Shown here piece by piece: positions 9,725 to 18,104 of a DNA stretch of 52,472 nt. Position numbers and translations under genes: made by a program. The DNA lies in the NCBI GenBank assembly GCA_015233825.1, contig JADGIS010000002.1:1-52472 (forward strand). Reading direction: 5' to 3'. The stretch comes from Erysipelotrichaceae bacterium RD49. GTDB lineage: Bacteria; Bacillota_I; Bacilli_A; Erysipelotrichales; Erysipelotrichaceae. Below the pieces are notes generated by a model, which saw only the letters and a program-made list of their open reading frames with translations, did no database searches and was not told the origin of the DNA. How positions within the stretch are numbered: position 1 is the first letter of the stretch; each line of letters starts with the position of its first letter.

Positions 9725-9766
9725 AAAACGACCGATCTCTGTCTGGTTCAGTTGATCGATCGTTTT
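9725..9766 (+). terminator. terminator after the ABC transporter
   Basis: AAAACGA-C-CGATC (9725-9737) pairs with GATCG-A-TCGTTTT (9754-9766), with one internal mismatch and a 16-base loop, ending in four T. Confidence 0.65.
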
Positions 9767-9930
9767 AACTCGAAATTCAGATATCAGATATAGTCGTTCA
9801 ATGGATTTCAAGCAGTTGTTACTGGAATCAGAATCAAGCAGCCGATAAGTCTGGTGACTCTTTGCTCAGTTCAAATTCATCCCGCTAGGCAAGGATACTC
9901 TATCCAAATTGCTAAGCAGGTTGGGTGGGG

Positions 9931-10779
9931 TCATTGACTTTCAAACAACGCATTGGCTTGAAGAAGTTTTTGGTAGTATTCACGATAGGAATTGCTCAGT
10001 TCTCTCATAGCTGGAATGAAAATATCATTATAGCCATTTTCTTGATTGAACTGGGTAAGCAGATTTTGAAGCTTATTTGCAGGGCTGTTCTGGTATTCAT
10101 CGGTTTTTTTATAAGCTTCATATCGGATAAGCATTTCCCTGTTTCTCTCGAGATATTGAGCGGGTTTTTCTAAAAGCTCAGCTATATTCTCTTCAGCCTG
10201 TTTTTGAATCTTTGCAAAATCTAAATTTTGGGTCGCTTCATCCAAATATTCTTTCAAATCCTCCGGAATTTCGATCTCTACACGATCCAGAAATTGAACG
10301 ATTGTCTCAAATGCCTTTTGCTGGTTTGACGTTTGGCAAGGTTCATTAAGATAAGGTCCGAAATGAACCGCAAGCATTTTTCCATAAGAACCTGGAAACT
10401 GGTTCATCAGCTTGGAAAGAATAGTCTGCTTCTTTTCAAGGATTGCGAGTTGTTCTTTGGTTTCCTTCCAATCCTGGTCTGCAGCAAGTTTTTCCAGCAG
10501 CTTTTGTCTTGCCCGAAGGTTGGATAGTTCCAATTCTTTTTGGTTCAAAATTCTTTGGAGTGCTGTCCATCCATCCTGATCTAAAACGGTTTTGATCTCG
10601 GATACCGATAGCCCAAGTTGGCGTAGTGTGGCAATTTTTCTTAATCGTTTCACATCTGCATCGGAAAATTTTCGATAGCCATTTTCCATTGCTTCTGGGC
10701 AGATCAATCCCTGCCGCTCATAATATTCAATTGCCTTTTTTGTCACTTTGCATTTCTTGCATACTTCATTGATCAGCAT
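9931..10779 (-). CDS. MerR-family transcriptional regulator
   Basis: A 282-residue regulator. Residues 1-70 form the winged helix typical of MerR (LINEVCKKCKVTKKAIEYYERQ ... YRKFSDADVKRLRKI). Residues about 75-125 form the dimerisation coiled coil, and a long helical C-terminal domain of unknown ligand follows. The N-terminal Cys pair (CKKC) lies in the DNA-binding domain and is unlikely to be a metal sensor. The start is supported by AGGAGG just upstream. Its promoter has the over-long 19-base spacer and central dyad that MerR proteins untwist, suggesting self-regulation. No obvious target gene shares the transcript. Confidence 0.92.
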   Translation of the reverse strand: MLINEVCKKCKVTKKAIEYYERQGLICPEAMENGYRKFSDADVKRLRKIATLRQLGLSVSEIKTVLDQDGWTALQRILNQKELELSNLRARQKLLEKLAADQDWKETKEQLAILEKKQTILSKLMNQFPGSYGKMLAVHFGPYLNEPCQTSNQQKAFETIVQFLDRVEIEIPEDLKEYLDEATQNLDFAKIQKQAEENIAELLEKPAQYLERNREMLIRYEAYKKTDEYQNSPANKLQNLLTQFNQENGYNDIFIPAMRELSNSYREYYQKLLQANALFESQ

Positions 10780-10793
10780 ATTTTCCTCCTCTA

Positions 10794-10829
10794 CTTGCAG
10801 GTTAAGCTAACCTCCAAGGGAAGAGTCAA
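10794..10829 (-). promoter_or_regulatory. MerR-type promoter with 19-bp spacer and dyad operator
   Basis: On the minus strand TTGACT (10824-10829) and TAACCT (10799-10804) are separated by 19 bases. A 25-bp imperfect dyad at 10794-10818 (outer CTTG/CAAG, inner AGGTTA/TAACCT, one mismatch pair) lies in and around the spacer. This is the classic architecture of MerR-activated promoters. Confidence 0.75.
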
Positions 10830-10954
10830 GAAGATGTTTGGACTTTTCTTTATCTGCCATCCATGTGTTTTGCTTTCGAAAGAGCAATCCAATCGCCTTT
10901 GTCTCCATATCGATAAGCAACGAGTACTCACTCCTGGGCGAAATTTTCACCCGC

Positions 10955-11704
10955 TCATTCTTTGACAGATCTTGTGGCAAAAAAAGTCGGTATGTTTAAT
11001 TCATGCAGTCTGCCAGCGCCAGCCGTATCTTCGTAAAGGGCTGTCAATTTAAAGCCGGCTTCCAACTGTCCACCGATCTGTTCTTCAAGCGAATGCGAAA
11101 ATTGAACGCCTGCATCTTCCCTTTGAAGCTGTTCCATCTGATCTTTGTTTCGAAGTGGATTAAATGGCATCTGGTTGATAATCGTCTTTTCCTCTTCGTC
11201 TACCATATAGATAATGGAGTGATTCATTCCCGAAATCAGGACGCCGCCTTTTTTGAGCACTCGCCAGCATTCCTTCCAAATCGGTTTGACGTCCTTTGCA
11301 TAGCAATTGGAAACCGGATGAAAAACCAAGTCAAATTCTTCATCTTCAAAAGGAAGCCTCCTGGTCATATCCCCGCGAACAATTCGAATCGAGTAGCCTT
11401 CCCTTTTGGCTACCAGGCTTTCACTTTCCAGCTGCTTAGGCGAATAATCCAATACCGTACACTCGGCCCCTAAAGCCGCAAAAACAGGCATCTGCTGCCC
11501 GCCGCCGCTGGCAAGCCCGAGCACCTTTTTTCCTTTTAGATCGCCAAACCATTCATACGGAACTGGTTTGGTCGGCGTCAGCACGACAGTCCAGCACCCT
11601 TGCATGGTTGCTTTAAACTGCTCATGTGAGATGGGAATTCCCCATTGCCATCCATCCTGCACCCAGCGGTCGATCGTCTGCGCATTGATCTCTTGGTAAT
11701 CCAT
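10955..11704 (-). CDS. class I SAM-dependent methyltransferase
   Basis: A 249-residue cytoplasmic methyltransferase of the UbiE/Methyltransf_11 type. Motif I is VLGLASGGGQQ (residues about 60-70), the acidic residue binding the SAM ribose is in LDYSPKQLE (about 84-92), and motif II/III are GDMTRRLPFEDEEFDLVF and the post-motif LKKGGVLISG. The substrate is unknown; the conserved N-terminal block (IDRWVQDGWQWGIPISHEQF) is seen in a common Bacillota subfamily of unassigned substrate. GGGGAGG lies before the ATG. The gene is followed by the separately promoted MerR gene on the same strand. Confidence 0.88.
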   Translation of the reverse strand: MDYQEINAQTIDRWVQDGWQWGIPISHEQFKATMQGCWTVVLTPTKPVPYEWFGDLKGKKVLGLASGGGQQMPVFAALGAECTVLDYSPKQLESESLVAKREGYSIRIVRGDMTRRLPFEDEEFDLVFHPVSNCYAKDVKPIWKECWRVLKKGGVLISGMNHSIIYMVDEEEKTIINQMPFNPLRNKDQMEQLQREDAGVQFSHSLEEQIGGQLEAGFKLTALYEDTAGAGRLHELNIPTFFATRSVKE

Positions 11705-11838
11705 TTTCTTTTTTCCTCCCCTGTATTATCCTAATCGCTACTATTCTATCAACCAGAAGCGGATTATTAATATCTTCAATCCTTACAATTTTTGGAAGTT
11801 CTTTCCTCTCCTGATCCGCTCCATTTTCATTGCTGAAC

Positions 11839-11872
11839 GCAAAAAGCCGCTGGAAATCCAGCGGCTTTTTGC
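11839..11872. terminator. strong bidirectional terminator
   Basis: A perfect 15-bp stem (11839-11853 with 11858-11872) around AAAT, with five T on the 3' arm of either strand. It ends the pgi transcript, which reads leftwards from 13189 to 11915. Confidence 0.9.
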
Positions 11873-11914
11873 GTGATGATTCATGATTGTGTTAGAGAGT
11901 AACGACAATGTATT

Positions 11915-13189
11915 TTATTCTTTACCGAGCAGCTTGAACATATTCTTCTTGTAGATTTCAACCCCTGGCTGATTGAACGGGTTAGATCCGTTGAGCAGGG
12001 TTGTCATGGCAATCGCTTTAAAGAAGAAAGCACACATATTACCAAAATCATAAGCGGTCATGCCAGGCATGGTCATAACGATGTTTGGAACGCCACCGGT
12101 TACTTCATGAGCTTCCAGTGTTCCCTTGGCAGCCATCTTATTGACCCAGTCAATGTTCTTGCCAGCAAGGTAGTTCATGTTGTCCAGGTTTTCATCATCA
12201 GAGGGGAATGGGAAATCTACTGGCGGCTGGTCGACATACAGGTTGGTTTCGAACAGAACTTTTTTACCATCCTGGATGAACTGGCCTAAAGAGTGCAGGT
12301 CAGTCGAGAAGACAGCGGAATCAGGCAGGATGCCCAGACCATCTTTTCCTTCGGATTCACCAAACAGCTGTTTCCACCATTCAGCAACTTTCTGCATCTG
12401 TGGTTCATATTCAACGAACATTTCCACATCATAGCCCTGGTTTTGCAGGATTCTTCTGGCTACTGCATACTGGTAAGCTGGGTTTTCGTCCACATCTGCG
12501 CTGCCATATTCTTTCATGCCATCGGCAAGACCTTTCATCAGATCTTCAATGGAGATGCCGGCAACAGCAATTGGAAGCAGACCAACTGGCGTAATTCCAG
12601 AGAAGCGGCCGCCAATATCATCAGGGATAACGAAAGTTTCATAGCCTTCTTTATCCGCCAATGCTTTTAAAGTACCTCTCGCTCTATCTGTCGTTGCAAT
12701 AATACGGTCTTTCGCTTCATCGCCATATTTATCTTCCATGAACTGTTTCAGAATACGGAAGGCGATCGCAGTTTCTGTTGTGGTTCCGGATTTCGAGATA
12801 ACGTTGACAGTAACACGTTTATCTTTGATATACTCCATCACCTGGTTGATATAAGTTGAGGAGAACGTATTGCCCGTGTAGATGACTTCAACTTTCTGGT
12901 TCATTGGATATAAACCATTAACCATTTCGATGCAGGCACGAGGACCTAAGTAGCTTCCGCCAATGCCGCAAACGACAAGCACATCACTGTTCTCCTGGAT
13001 CTTTTTAGCGGCAGTCAGAATCCGGGCAAACTCTTCCTTGTCATAATCCTGGGCCCAGGTCATCCAGCCTGTAAAGTCACTGCCCTTGCAGGTTTTGTTG
13101 ACGAGCTGTTGATCGAGTTCGGCAACTTTGTCTTTCCATACACTTGGAGACTCATTGAGTTTTGCATGGGATAAATCAAGTTTGATCAA
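11915..13189 (-). CDS. pgi: glucose-6-phosphate isomerase
   Basis: A 424-residue enzyme interconverting glucose 6-phosphate and fructose 6-phosphate in glycolysis. Family signatures are present: GIGGSYLGPRACIE, the phosphate-binding SKSGTTTETA loop, GGRFSGITPVGLLP, and the C-terminal TAYDFGNMCAFFFKAIA with NPFNQPGVE. The start is TTG at 13189 (protein begins MIKLDLSHAK), because AGGAGG lies eight bases before it; the longer open frame upstream to 13471 has no family similarity. Length is close to the 420-450 residues of Gram-positive relatives. It is a single-gene unit with a terminator downstream. Confidence 0.96.
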   Translation of the reverse strand: MIKLDLSHAKLNESPSVWKDKVAELDQQLVNKTCKGSDFTGWMTWAQDYDKEEFARILTAAKKIQENSDVLVVCGIGGSYLGPRACIEMVNGLYPMNQKVEVIYTGNTFSSTYINQVMEYIKDKRVTVNVISKSGTTTETAIAFRILKQFMEDKYGDEAKDRIIATTDRARGTLKALADKEGYETFVIPDDIGGRFSGITPVGLLPIAVAGISIEDLMKGLADGMKEYGSADVDENPAYQYAVARRILQNQGYDVEMFVEYEPQMQKVAEWWKQLFGESEGKDGLGILPDSAVFSTDLHSLGQFIQDGKKVLFETNLYVDQPPVDFPFPSDDENLDNMNYLAGKNIDWVNKMAAKGTLEAHEVTGGVPNIVMTMPGMTAYDFGNMCAFFFKAIAMTTLLNGSNPFNQPGVEIYKKNMFKLLGKE

Positions 13190-13516
13190 AATTTTTTCCT
13201 CCTGAATCTTTGCTACGGCTATTATACCATCGCTCTTGTTTTCGGATGCAATCCACTCGAAAACGGGCACAGGAATTTGAAAACAGCCTTTGACTGAAAA
13301 GAACTGAAATGCAAATCCACTTCTAAGACCGATCCCAGGCCTGGCCAGACAGGCCAAATCCAGAGGCACCAGAAGCAATATCCTTGGTCCTGATGACGCA
13401 GTTCTGCGTACAACTTCGGATACTGGAAGGTTGATGGAGGCATTTTCTGCCCGGGAATCTGTGCCTGGCAATTGGCTGATTGTGAAAGCCGATTCAAGAA
13501 TTGGGCAGTGCTATAC
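13190..13516. other. intergenic stretch, no gene recognised
   Basis: Upstream region of pgi. No convincing reading frame. The open frame extending upstream from pgi has no ribosome binding site and no recognisable content. Confidence 0.5.
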
Positions 13517-13660
13517 TTGAAGAGAATGAGCAGGAATTTTATTTTTTAAATCATTAAAAAGCAATTCCATTTCATTGAAGCATAGACTCTTTAAGAAAGA
13601 GCGGCTCTTTTTTAGACTGCTTCTTACAAGCAGCAGTCCTCTTTCTTTCAGCCAGGATTT
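13517..13660 (+). promoter_or_regulatory. promoter and attenuator-like leader of the PAP2-like/Nfu pair
   Basis: A possible promoter (TTGAAG 13517-13522, 17 bases, TATTTT 13540-13545) precedes a leader with competing pairings. AAAGAG (13596-13601) can pair with CTCTTT (13605-13610) to form a short terminator-like hairpin with a T run. Alternatively AAGAAAGAG (13593-13601) can pair with CTCTTTCTT (13639-13647), enclosing GACTGCT/AGCAGTC. The two folds exclude each other, as in transcription attenuators. No known riboswitch class was recognised. Confidence 0.35.
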
Positions 13661-13676
13661 ATCCTGAATTCAGGAT
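13661..13676. repeat. perfect 16-bp palindrome upstream of the PAP2-like gene
   Basis: ATCCTGAATTCAGGAT is a perfect palindrome 25 bases before the start codon. Its 12-base core CCTGAATTCAGG recurs at 16855-16866 in front of another gene, so it may be a shared operator. Confidence 0.6.
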
Positions 13677-13700
13677 GAAATGATTTTGTAAGGAGGGCGA

Positions 13701-14162
13701 ATGTTTCCATCTTCACTATATCCATTATTGACTTCATTATTTGCTGCTGTTCTTGCCCAGGTTTTTAAGATTCCGGTGTATTATTATCAGACTGGCAAAT
13801 GGGAGCCGCGCTGGGCGCTGGCTTCCGGCGGATTTCCTTCCAGTCACTCTTCAACCGTGACCGCTTTGTCGATGGCAATCGGGATTCAAGAAGGCTTTGA
13901 TTCTGCCTTGTTTGCGGTAACAGCCGTCTTTTCTTTGATTGTGATGTACGACGCTTGTCATGTCCGTCTTTATGCCGGCAAGAGCATTGCACTGACTCAG
14001 GAGCTGATTAAGGATATCCGTACCTCTGGAACTGTTAAACTCGACAGTCCTTTATACTCAGAAAAACTCAAAACCGTCCTCGGTCATAAAACAGTCGAAG
14101 TTCTAGGCGGCTTTATTGTCGGCTTGGTTCTTCCCTTTCTTATGGCCCCGGTATTTGCATAA
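13701..14162 (+). CDS. divergent PAP2 family (DUF212/YuiD-like) membrane protein
   Basis: A 153-residue membrane protein of the DUF212 family, distantly related to PAP2 phosphatases. The conserved GGFPSSHSSTVTAL block (residues about 48-61) corresponds to the SxxxH phosphatase motif, and YDACHVRLYAG (about 93-103) to the family's second motif. Hydrophobic segments lie at about 5-22, 52-92 and 130-152. Substrate and role are unassigned; related proteins are assumed to act on lipid phosphates. GGAGG precedes the ATG. The gene is followed after 17 bases by the Nfu-like gene, so they probably share a transcript. Confidence 0.88.
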   Translation: MFPSSLYPLLTSLFAAVLAQVFKIPVYYYQTGKWEPRWALASGGFPSSHSSTVTALSMAIGIQEGFDSALFAVTAVFSLIVMYDACHVRLYAGKSIALTQELIKDIRTSGTVKLDSPLYSEKLKTVLGHKTVEVLGGFIVGLVLPFLMAPVFA

Positions 14163-14179
14163 GAAAGGAAGTCTTAACG

Positions 14180-14557
14180 ATGTCTGAAAAAGAAAACACA
14201 GTAAACGAAACGCCAGAAGAAAAGATCGAACCTGTTCCAGCCACGATCGATCCGGAAGGCGAAGCTGAAAATACCGAAATCAAGCCGCTCGCACCTGGGG
14301 AAAAGCTGACCCGTGCCCAGCGCGATGCCTGGGAAATCAAAGCCAACGACATCATCGATAAAATCCGTCCCTATATCCAGCATGATGGCGGCGATGTTGA
14401 ACTGCTCGGTATCGACGAAGATGGTATCGCTTATGTTACCTTCTTAGGCGCTTGCGCCGGCTGCATGATGGCTGGTGAAGATTTCTCAACCGGTATTCGT
14501 CTGCTTTTGCTGGATGAATTTCCTGAACTGCGGGAAGTTGTCCTGGTTGGCGCTTAA
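14180..14557 (+). CDS. NifU C-terminal-domain (Nfu-like) iron-sulfur scaffold
   Basis: A 125-residue protein whose C-terminal 75 residues form the Nfu domain that binds a 4Fe-4S cluster and passes it to client enzymes. Diagnostic segments are IRPYIQHDGGDVELLGI and GACAGCMMAGEDFSTGI, the latter holding the CxxC cluster ligands. The first 50 residues are an acidic, proline- and glutamate-rich extension that is probably disordered. AAAGGAAG lies upstream of the ATG. It follows the PAP2-like gene and ends in a clear terminator. Confidence 0.92.
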   Translation: MSEKENTVNETPEEKIEPVPATIDPEGEAENTEIKPLAPGEKLTRAQRDAWEIKANDIIDKIRPYIQHDGGDVELLGIDEDGIAYVTFLGACAGCMMAGEDFSTGIRLLLLDEFPELREVVLVGA

Positions 14558-14584
14558 CCCATTTTTCAATTCGGATTCTATCTT

Positions 14585-14612
14585 AAAGCCTTCTCTTTGG
14601 AAGGCTTTTTCT
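14585..14612 (+). terminator. terminator after the Nfu-like gene
   Basis: AAAGCCTTC (14585-14593) pairs with GAAGGCTTT (14600-14608), then T-rich sequence. Confidence 0.88.
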
Positions 14613-14706
14613 TTTCAGGGGCACATACAAAAAGCAGATCTTTGAACCCGACAGATTCAGGGGTCAAAGACCTGATTTGAACGTTAAAGATCGCTGGAAA
14701 ACTGCT

Positions 14707-16644
14707 TCACTCAGCTTTTTTAAGCATTATTGCGGCCAGATTTTCGTTGAGGCTGTTCAGCTTTGTTTGAAGGACTCTGTCATCGAGCTTTGGATTGACA
14801 CTTTGCGCCTTTGCAATCATCCACTCCTGCAGCGGCTGGGGCATTCGGACAAACGTCTGCCACGAATACGGAAGAACACCATACGGATATTGAGCTTCCA
14901 GGCGATCGATGGCACTCAGGCTCATGCCGCCAGCTAAGTTTGTATTCAGCCAGTCCACTGGAATTCCATTCATCACCATCTGGTGAATGCGTTTCATGGC
15001 GGATAAGGACAGATTGGGTTTGAGCAGCATCGCCCGCTCCGCCGCAAAATGGCGGCGGTCTAAAAAGCGCTGAACTTTGCTTGAAAACAAGTAGGAACGC
15101 ACCAGGCTGTAAAATGGAGTGCGGCTTCGCGAAAGATAGCTTTCCGCTTTGGCTTTTGATAATCCAGCTGCCAAGCAGGAAGCCAGCAGCCGGGTTTCCT
15201 GTGCATTGAGAAGATGACGGGTTAAGAATTCAAGGTCTTCTTTCTCGAGCGAATCTTGGACATCTTCATGAAACCAGCAAGTTCCTGATACTTTGGAAAC
15301 GGGCGGATAGGTATAGTTTCGAGCGGTCTGAGGCAGCCTTTTAAAAAGCTGCTCATGCTCTTTTTCCAGATCGTAAAGAGGCAGAAAACGATTGTTTTCG
15401 ATGGACCACTTCCGAATTTCTCCAAACAGAGGACCCTCGATATAGAGTTTTGGAATCGGGTAGCTTTGGCTGATCCGCTCCAAAAATGGCTCCAGCTGGT
15501 CGACAGGCATTTCAACACACTGCGCCCGGCTGTTTTCAATCTCCAGGCCAAGATTCAAATCAGCAAGCAGACACTCGGGCTGGGTAGTCGATACAATTTT
15601 CAAGGTATCTTGATCGCGCCTGAGATAAAGGGACTCTTTATCCTTGCCAGTAAACTCGGGATTGTCCATCCAGGCATCAAGAATGGCTCTAATCTTGTCT
15701 TTCCAGTCTTCTTTCTGGATCTTTGTTTTGGCTGGATCTAATAAGGAGACAAAACGACTGGCATAACAATCTGCCAGCAAGTCGAAATCTTCTTTTGGAA
15801 ACGGGCGTTCCGCTTTCTTCTGACTGGCTTTAATCGTCTCGTATTGTGCCTCCAAACGACCAGGGTTGCTGGTTAAAATCAATTCTTTGTATTCAGGTTC
15901 ACCCGCTAAGTCGGCCGCTTTTGAAAGAAATGAAGGGCTGACCTTCTTTTTAAGCCACTTCTCAAAACCACCCTGACTCACCAGTTCAGGAATGTTTTCA
16001 AATAAGACTTTAACATCCTCTTTGCTTGCAGGATCCACCATGGCTAAATAAAGATCTGCTGCATGAGCAAGCTTCCATTTTCGAGCCATCAGGCTCTGCG
16101 CCCGAACCTTGGCATAAAGCGGCTGGAGCAGCTCTTGCTCCGGCCGCTCACAAAAGGCGCCCATCAAACGGGCCGTTTCCAGACCAATGGCAGCTTCAGT
16201 ATCTGTTGGGTCTTGAATAGCAGCCAGCTGGTTTTTCCGAATCCAGGTCGTGATGATGGAAGGGCGTATTTTGCGCTCATCATAACGGATGACAAATTCA
16301 CATCCCGGATATTGTTCTTTTAAAAATGCAGCGATTAAACATAAAACTTTGGCCTCAAGCTGGCCGGCTTTGGGAGGAATTGATGCTCCAAAACCGCTCA
16401 GATCGGCAATTCGATAGACGGTATCCAGATACTCTTCGACAAATGGAAACGTCCCTGCATCCAGTTTTGAAGGATCAAGATGATCCAGCCGGCTGCCTTT
16501 TACTTTTTTGATGCTGGCAGCCTGAAGTCTGTTTTCGACGTCTTTAATTCGGGCATACGGGCAGGCAAGAACAAAAAACTGTTTCTGATCCCCCTTATCC
16601 GCCTGTGAAAACCAGACGATGACCTGGTCTTTTTTCAATGCCAT
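14707..16644 (-). CDS. large uncharacterised protein (645 aa)
   Basis: A 645-residue, mostly helical, soluble-looking protein that I cannot assign to a family. It has no signal peptide, no membrane segment, no Cys cluster and no nucleotide-binding P-loop. Charged helices dominate throughout, and the C-terminal third is Leu- and Arg-rich. The start was moved to ATG 16644 (MALKKDQVIVWFSQADKG), because AAAGGATG lies seven bases before it; the next upstream ATG (16677) lacks a ribosome binding site. A promoter (TTGCAT-N17-TATATA) lies about 85 bases upstream. It stands alone and is convergent with the Nfu-like gene. Codon usage looks like its neighbours. Confidence 0.8.
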   Translation of the reverse strand: MALKKDQVIVWFSQADKGDQKQFFVLACPYARIKDVENRLQAASIKKVKGSRLDHLDPSKLDAGTFPFVEEYLDTVYRIADLSGFGASIPPKAGQLEAKVLCLIAAFLKEQYPGCEFVIRYDERKIRPSIITTWIRKNQLAAIQDPTDTEAAIGLETARLMGAFCERPEQELLQPLYAKVRAQSLMARKWKLAHAADLYLAMVDPASKEDVKVLFENIPELVSQGGFEKWLKKKVSPSFLSKAADLAGEPEYKELILTSNPGRLEAQYETIKASQKKAERPFPKEDFDLLADCYASRFVSLLDPAKTKIQKEDWKDKIRAILDAWMDNPEFTGKDKESLYLRRDQDTLKIVSTTQPECLLADLNLGLEIENSRAQCVEMPVDQLEPFLERISQSYPIPKLYIEGPLFGEIRKWSIENNRFLPLYDLEKEHEQLFKRLPQTARNYTYPPVSKVSGTCWFHEDVQDSLEKEDLEFLTRHLLNAQETRLLASCLAAGLSKAKAESYLSRSRTPFYSLVRSYLFSSKVQRFLDRRHFAAERAMLLKPNLSLSAMKRIHQMVMNGIPVDWLNTNLAGGMSLSAIDRLEAQYPYGVLPYSWQTFVRMPQPLQEWMIAKAQSVNPKLDDRVLQTKLNSLNENLAAIMLKKAE

Positions 16645-16726
16645 GTCCCAAACATCCTTTCTAAAAACAAGATCCATCCAAATGGATCCGCAAACTTTAA
16701 ATCTGTGATTTTTCGCAATTCATATC

Positions 16727-16755
16727 TATATATAATGATCCAGCAAATGATGCAA
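16727..16755 (-). promoter_or_regulatory. promoter of the 645-aa protein gene
   Basis: On the minus strand TTGCAT (16750-16755), 17 bases, then TATATA (16727-16732). Confidence 0.5.
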
Positions 16756-16854
16756 GTGCAGGATCAAGGCTTTGATGCTTACAAATCTGATCTTTATGAC
16801 ATTTCGTCAAATCGAGCACAGACAGCAATTGCTAGACATTGAGTATCATTTTAG

Positions 16855-16866
16855 CCTGAATTCAGG
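16855..16866. repeat. CCTGAATTCAGG palindrome, second copy
   Basis: A perfect 12-bp palindrome identical to the core of the 16-bp palindrome at 13661-13676. It lies about 100 bases upstream of the promoter of the 645-residue protein gene. Confidence 0.55.
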
Positions 16867-17392
16867 TTGAAAAAACTCTTCACTTCTTATTTTAACCGAT
16901 TCTTGAATTTCTCTTCTAACAAGATGGTTTGATTTTACAATGCAATACCTGGACGGAGAGGATAGATGGATTCACTTGGTCAATAAGCCGGCAAAGATCA
17001 AAGACCTTAGCCAGAGGTCGTGAGCCCAGAGTCAAAAGCAGTTGCCTTTTCGAAGCCAGAACAAAATTTGAGCAGCCGCTCAAGATTGATTGTACTCGTA
17101 TTCCAAAACAAATTTCTTTTCATCGATTGATTCTGGCTGCAAATCAAAGGCCGCTATCTTTCAAAACGCCTCTGGAGAAAATTTTACCGCACCTTTTGTA
17201 AGATCGCCTGAAGTCTGTTGGAATCTGATCAAGAAAGAACAAGCTTTGGTGAATTGCAGCGTTTTATCAGCAATCCTGTTCATTTTTTTTGGAAGACCAC
17301 ATCTTCATAAATATCTGTGATAACATATAAAAATCTAATAAAGCATATTTTCATGCTGATCGGTTCAGCTGATCAAGAAAGGAAAAACAGTC
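16867..17392. other. intergenic stretch upstream of the XRE-cupin gene
   Basis: About 525 bases. Short open frames on the plus strand have no ribosome binding site or recognisable content. An AT-rich region near 17310-17345 probably holds the promoter of the downstream regulator, but no clear -35/-10 pair could be chosen. Confidence 0.45.
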
Positions 17393-17947
17393 ATGGAACT
17401 TGAACAGATCAATATCGGCAAGCAGCTTTCTATCCTTCGCAGCCAGCTCAATCTGACTTTGGAAGACACCGCAGCCTTAACTGGGGTCAGCAAGCCTATG
17501 CTTTCACAGATTGAACATGGAAAGTCGATTCCAACCATCACGATCCTTTGGAAAATCGCAACCGGCCTTAAAACGCCCTTTTCCTATTTTCTCGATTCCC
17601 CCAAAGCAGACTATATGATCGGCCGCCCTGATCAGGGCTGCATGGTCAGCGCAGAAGAGGGAAAAATGAAGGCTTTTACACTCTTTCCCTATGATCCGCT
17701 GCGATCTCAGGAGACATTTTTTATTGAATTTGAGCCTGGCTGCCTGCATCATTCCCCAAACCATAACCCAGGTGTTGAGGAGACGGTTTTAGTCATTGAT
17801 GGAACTTTGGACATGATTTTAGAGGGCAAAACCATTGAAGTGAGTAAAACCCAAGCCCTGCGCTTTCGTGCAGACTGCAGCCATACTTACCACAATAAAT
17901 CCAATAAGCCATGCAGAATTTACAACATCATCCATTATCCGGGTTGA
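17393..17947 (+). CDS. XRE-family regulator with C-terminal cupin domain
   Basis: A 184-residue DNA-binding regulator. Residues about 8-62 form a Cro/CI-type helix-turn-helix (LTLEDTAALTGVSKPMLSQIEHGKSIPTI). Residues about 108-184 form a small-molecule-sensing cupin barrel (FEPGCLHHSPNHNPGVEETVLVIDGTLDMIL ... FRADCSHTYHN). This arrangement is common in regulators of amine, amino-acid and drug-transport genes. AAAGGA lies before the ATG. The MBL-fold hydrolase gene follows 157 bases later on the same strand and could be its target, but no operator was identified. Confidence 0.92.
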   Translation: MELEQINIGKQLSILRSQLNLTLEDTAALTGVSKPMLSQIEHGKSIPTITILWKIATGLKTPFSYFLDSPKADYMIGRPDQGCMVSAEEGKMKAFTLFPYDPLRSQETFFIEFEPGCLHHSPNHNPGVEETVLVIDGTLDMILEGKTIEVSKTQALRFRADCSHTYHNKSNKPCRIYNIIHYPG

Positions 17948-18104
17948 TTTCCATCCATGATCATCATCCTAAGACCATCAAATCTTCAACCAGATGCACT
18001 CTTCAAAAAGCAGGCGTTTTATTGCTTTTGCTTGATCCTTCAATGGATAGAGTCTGTCTGATGGTCTGAAAACTCTCCATTATCTTAAAAAAGCGAGGCA
18101 ATTT

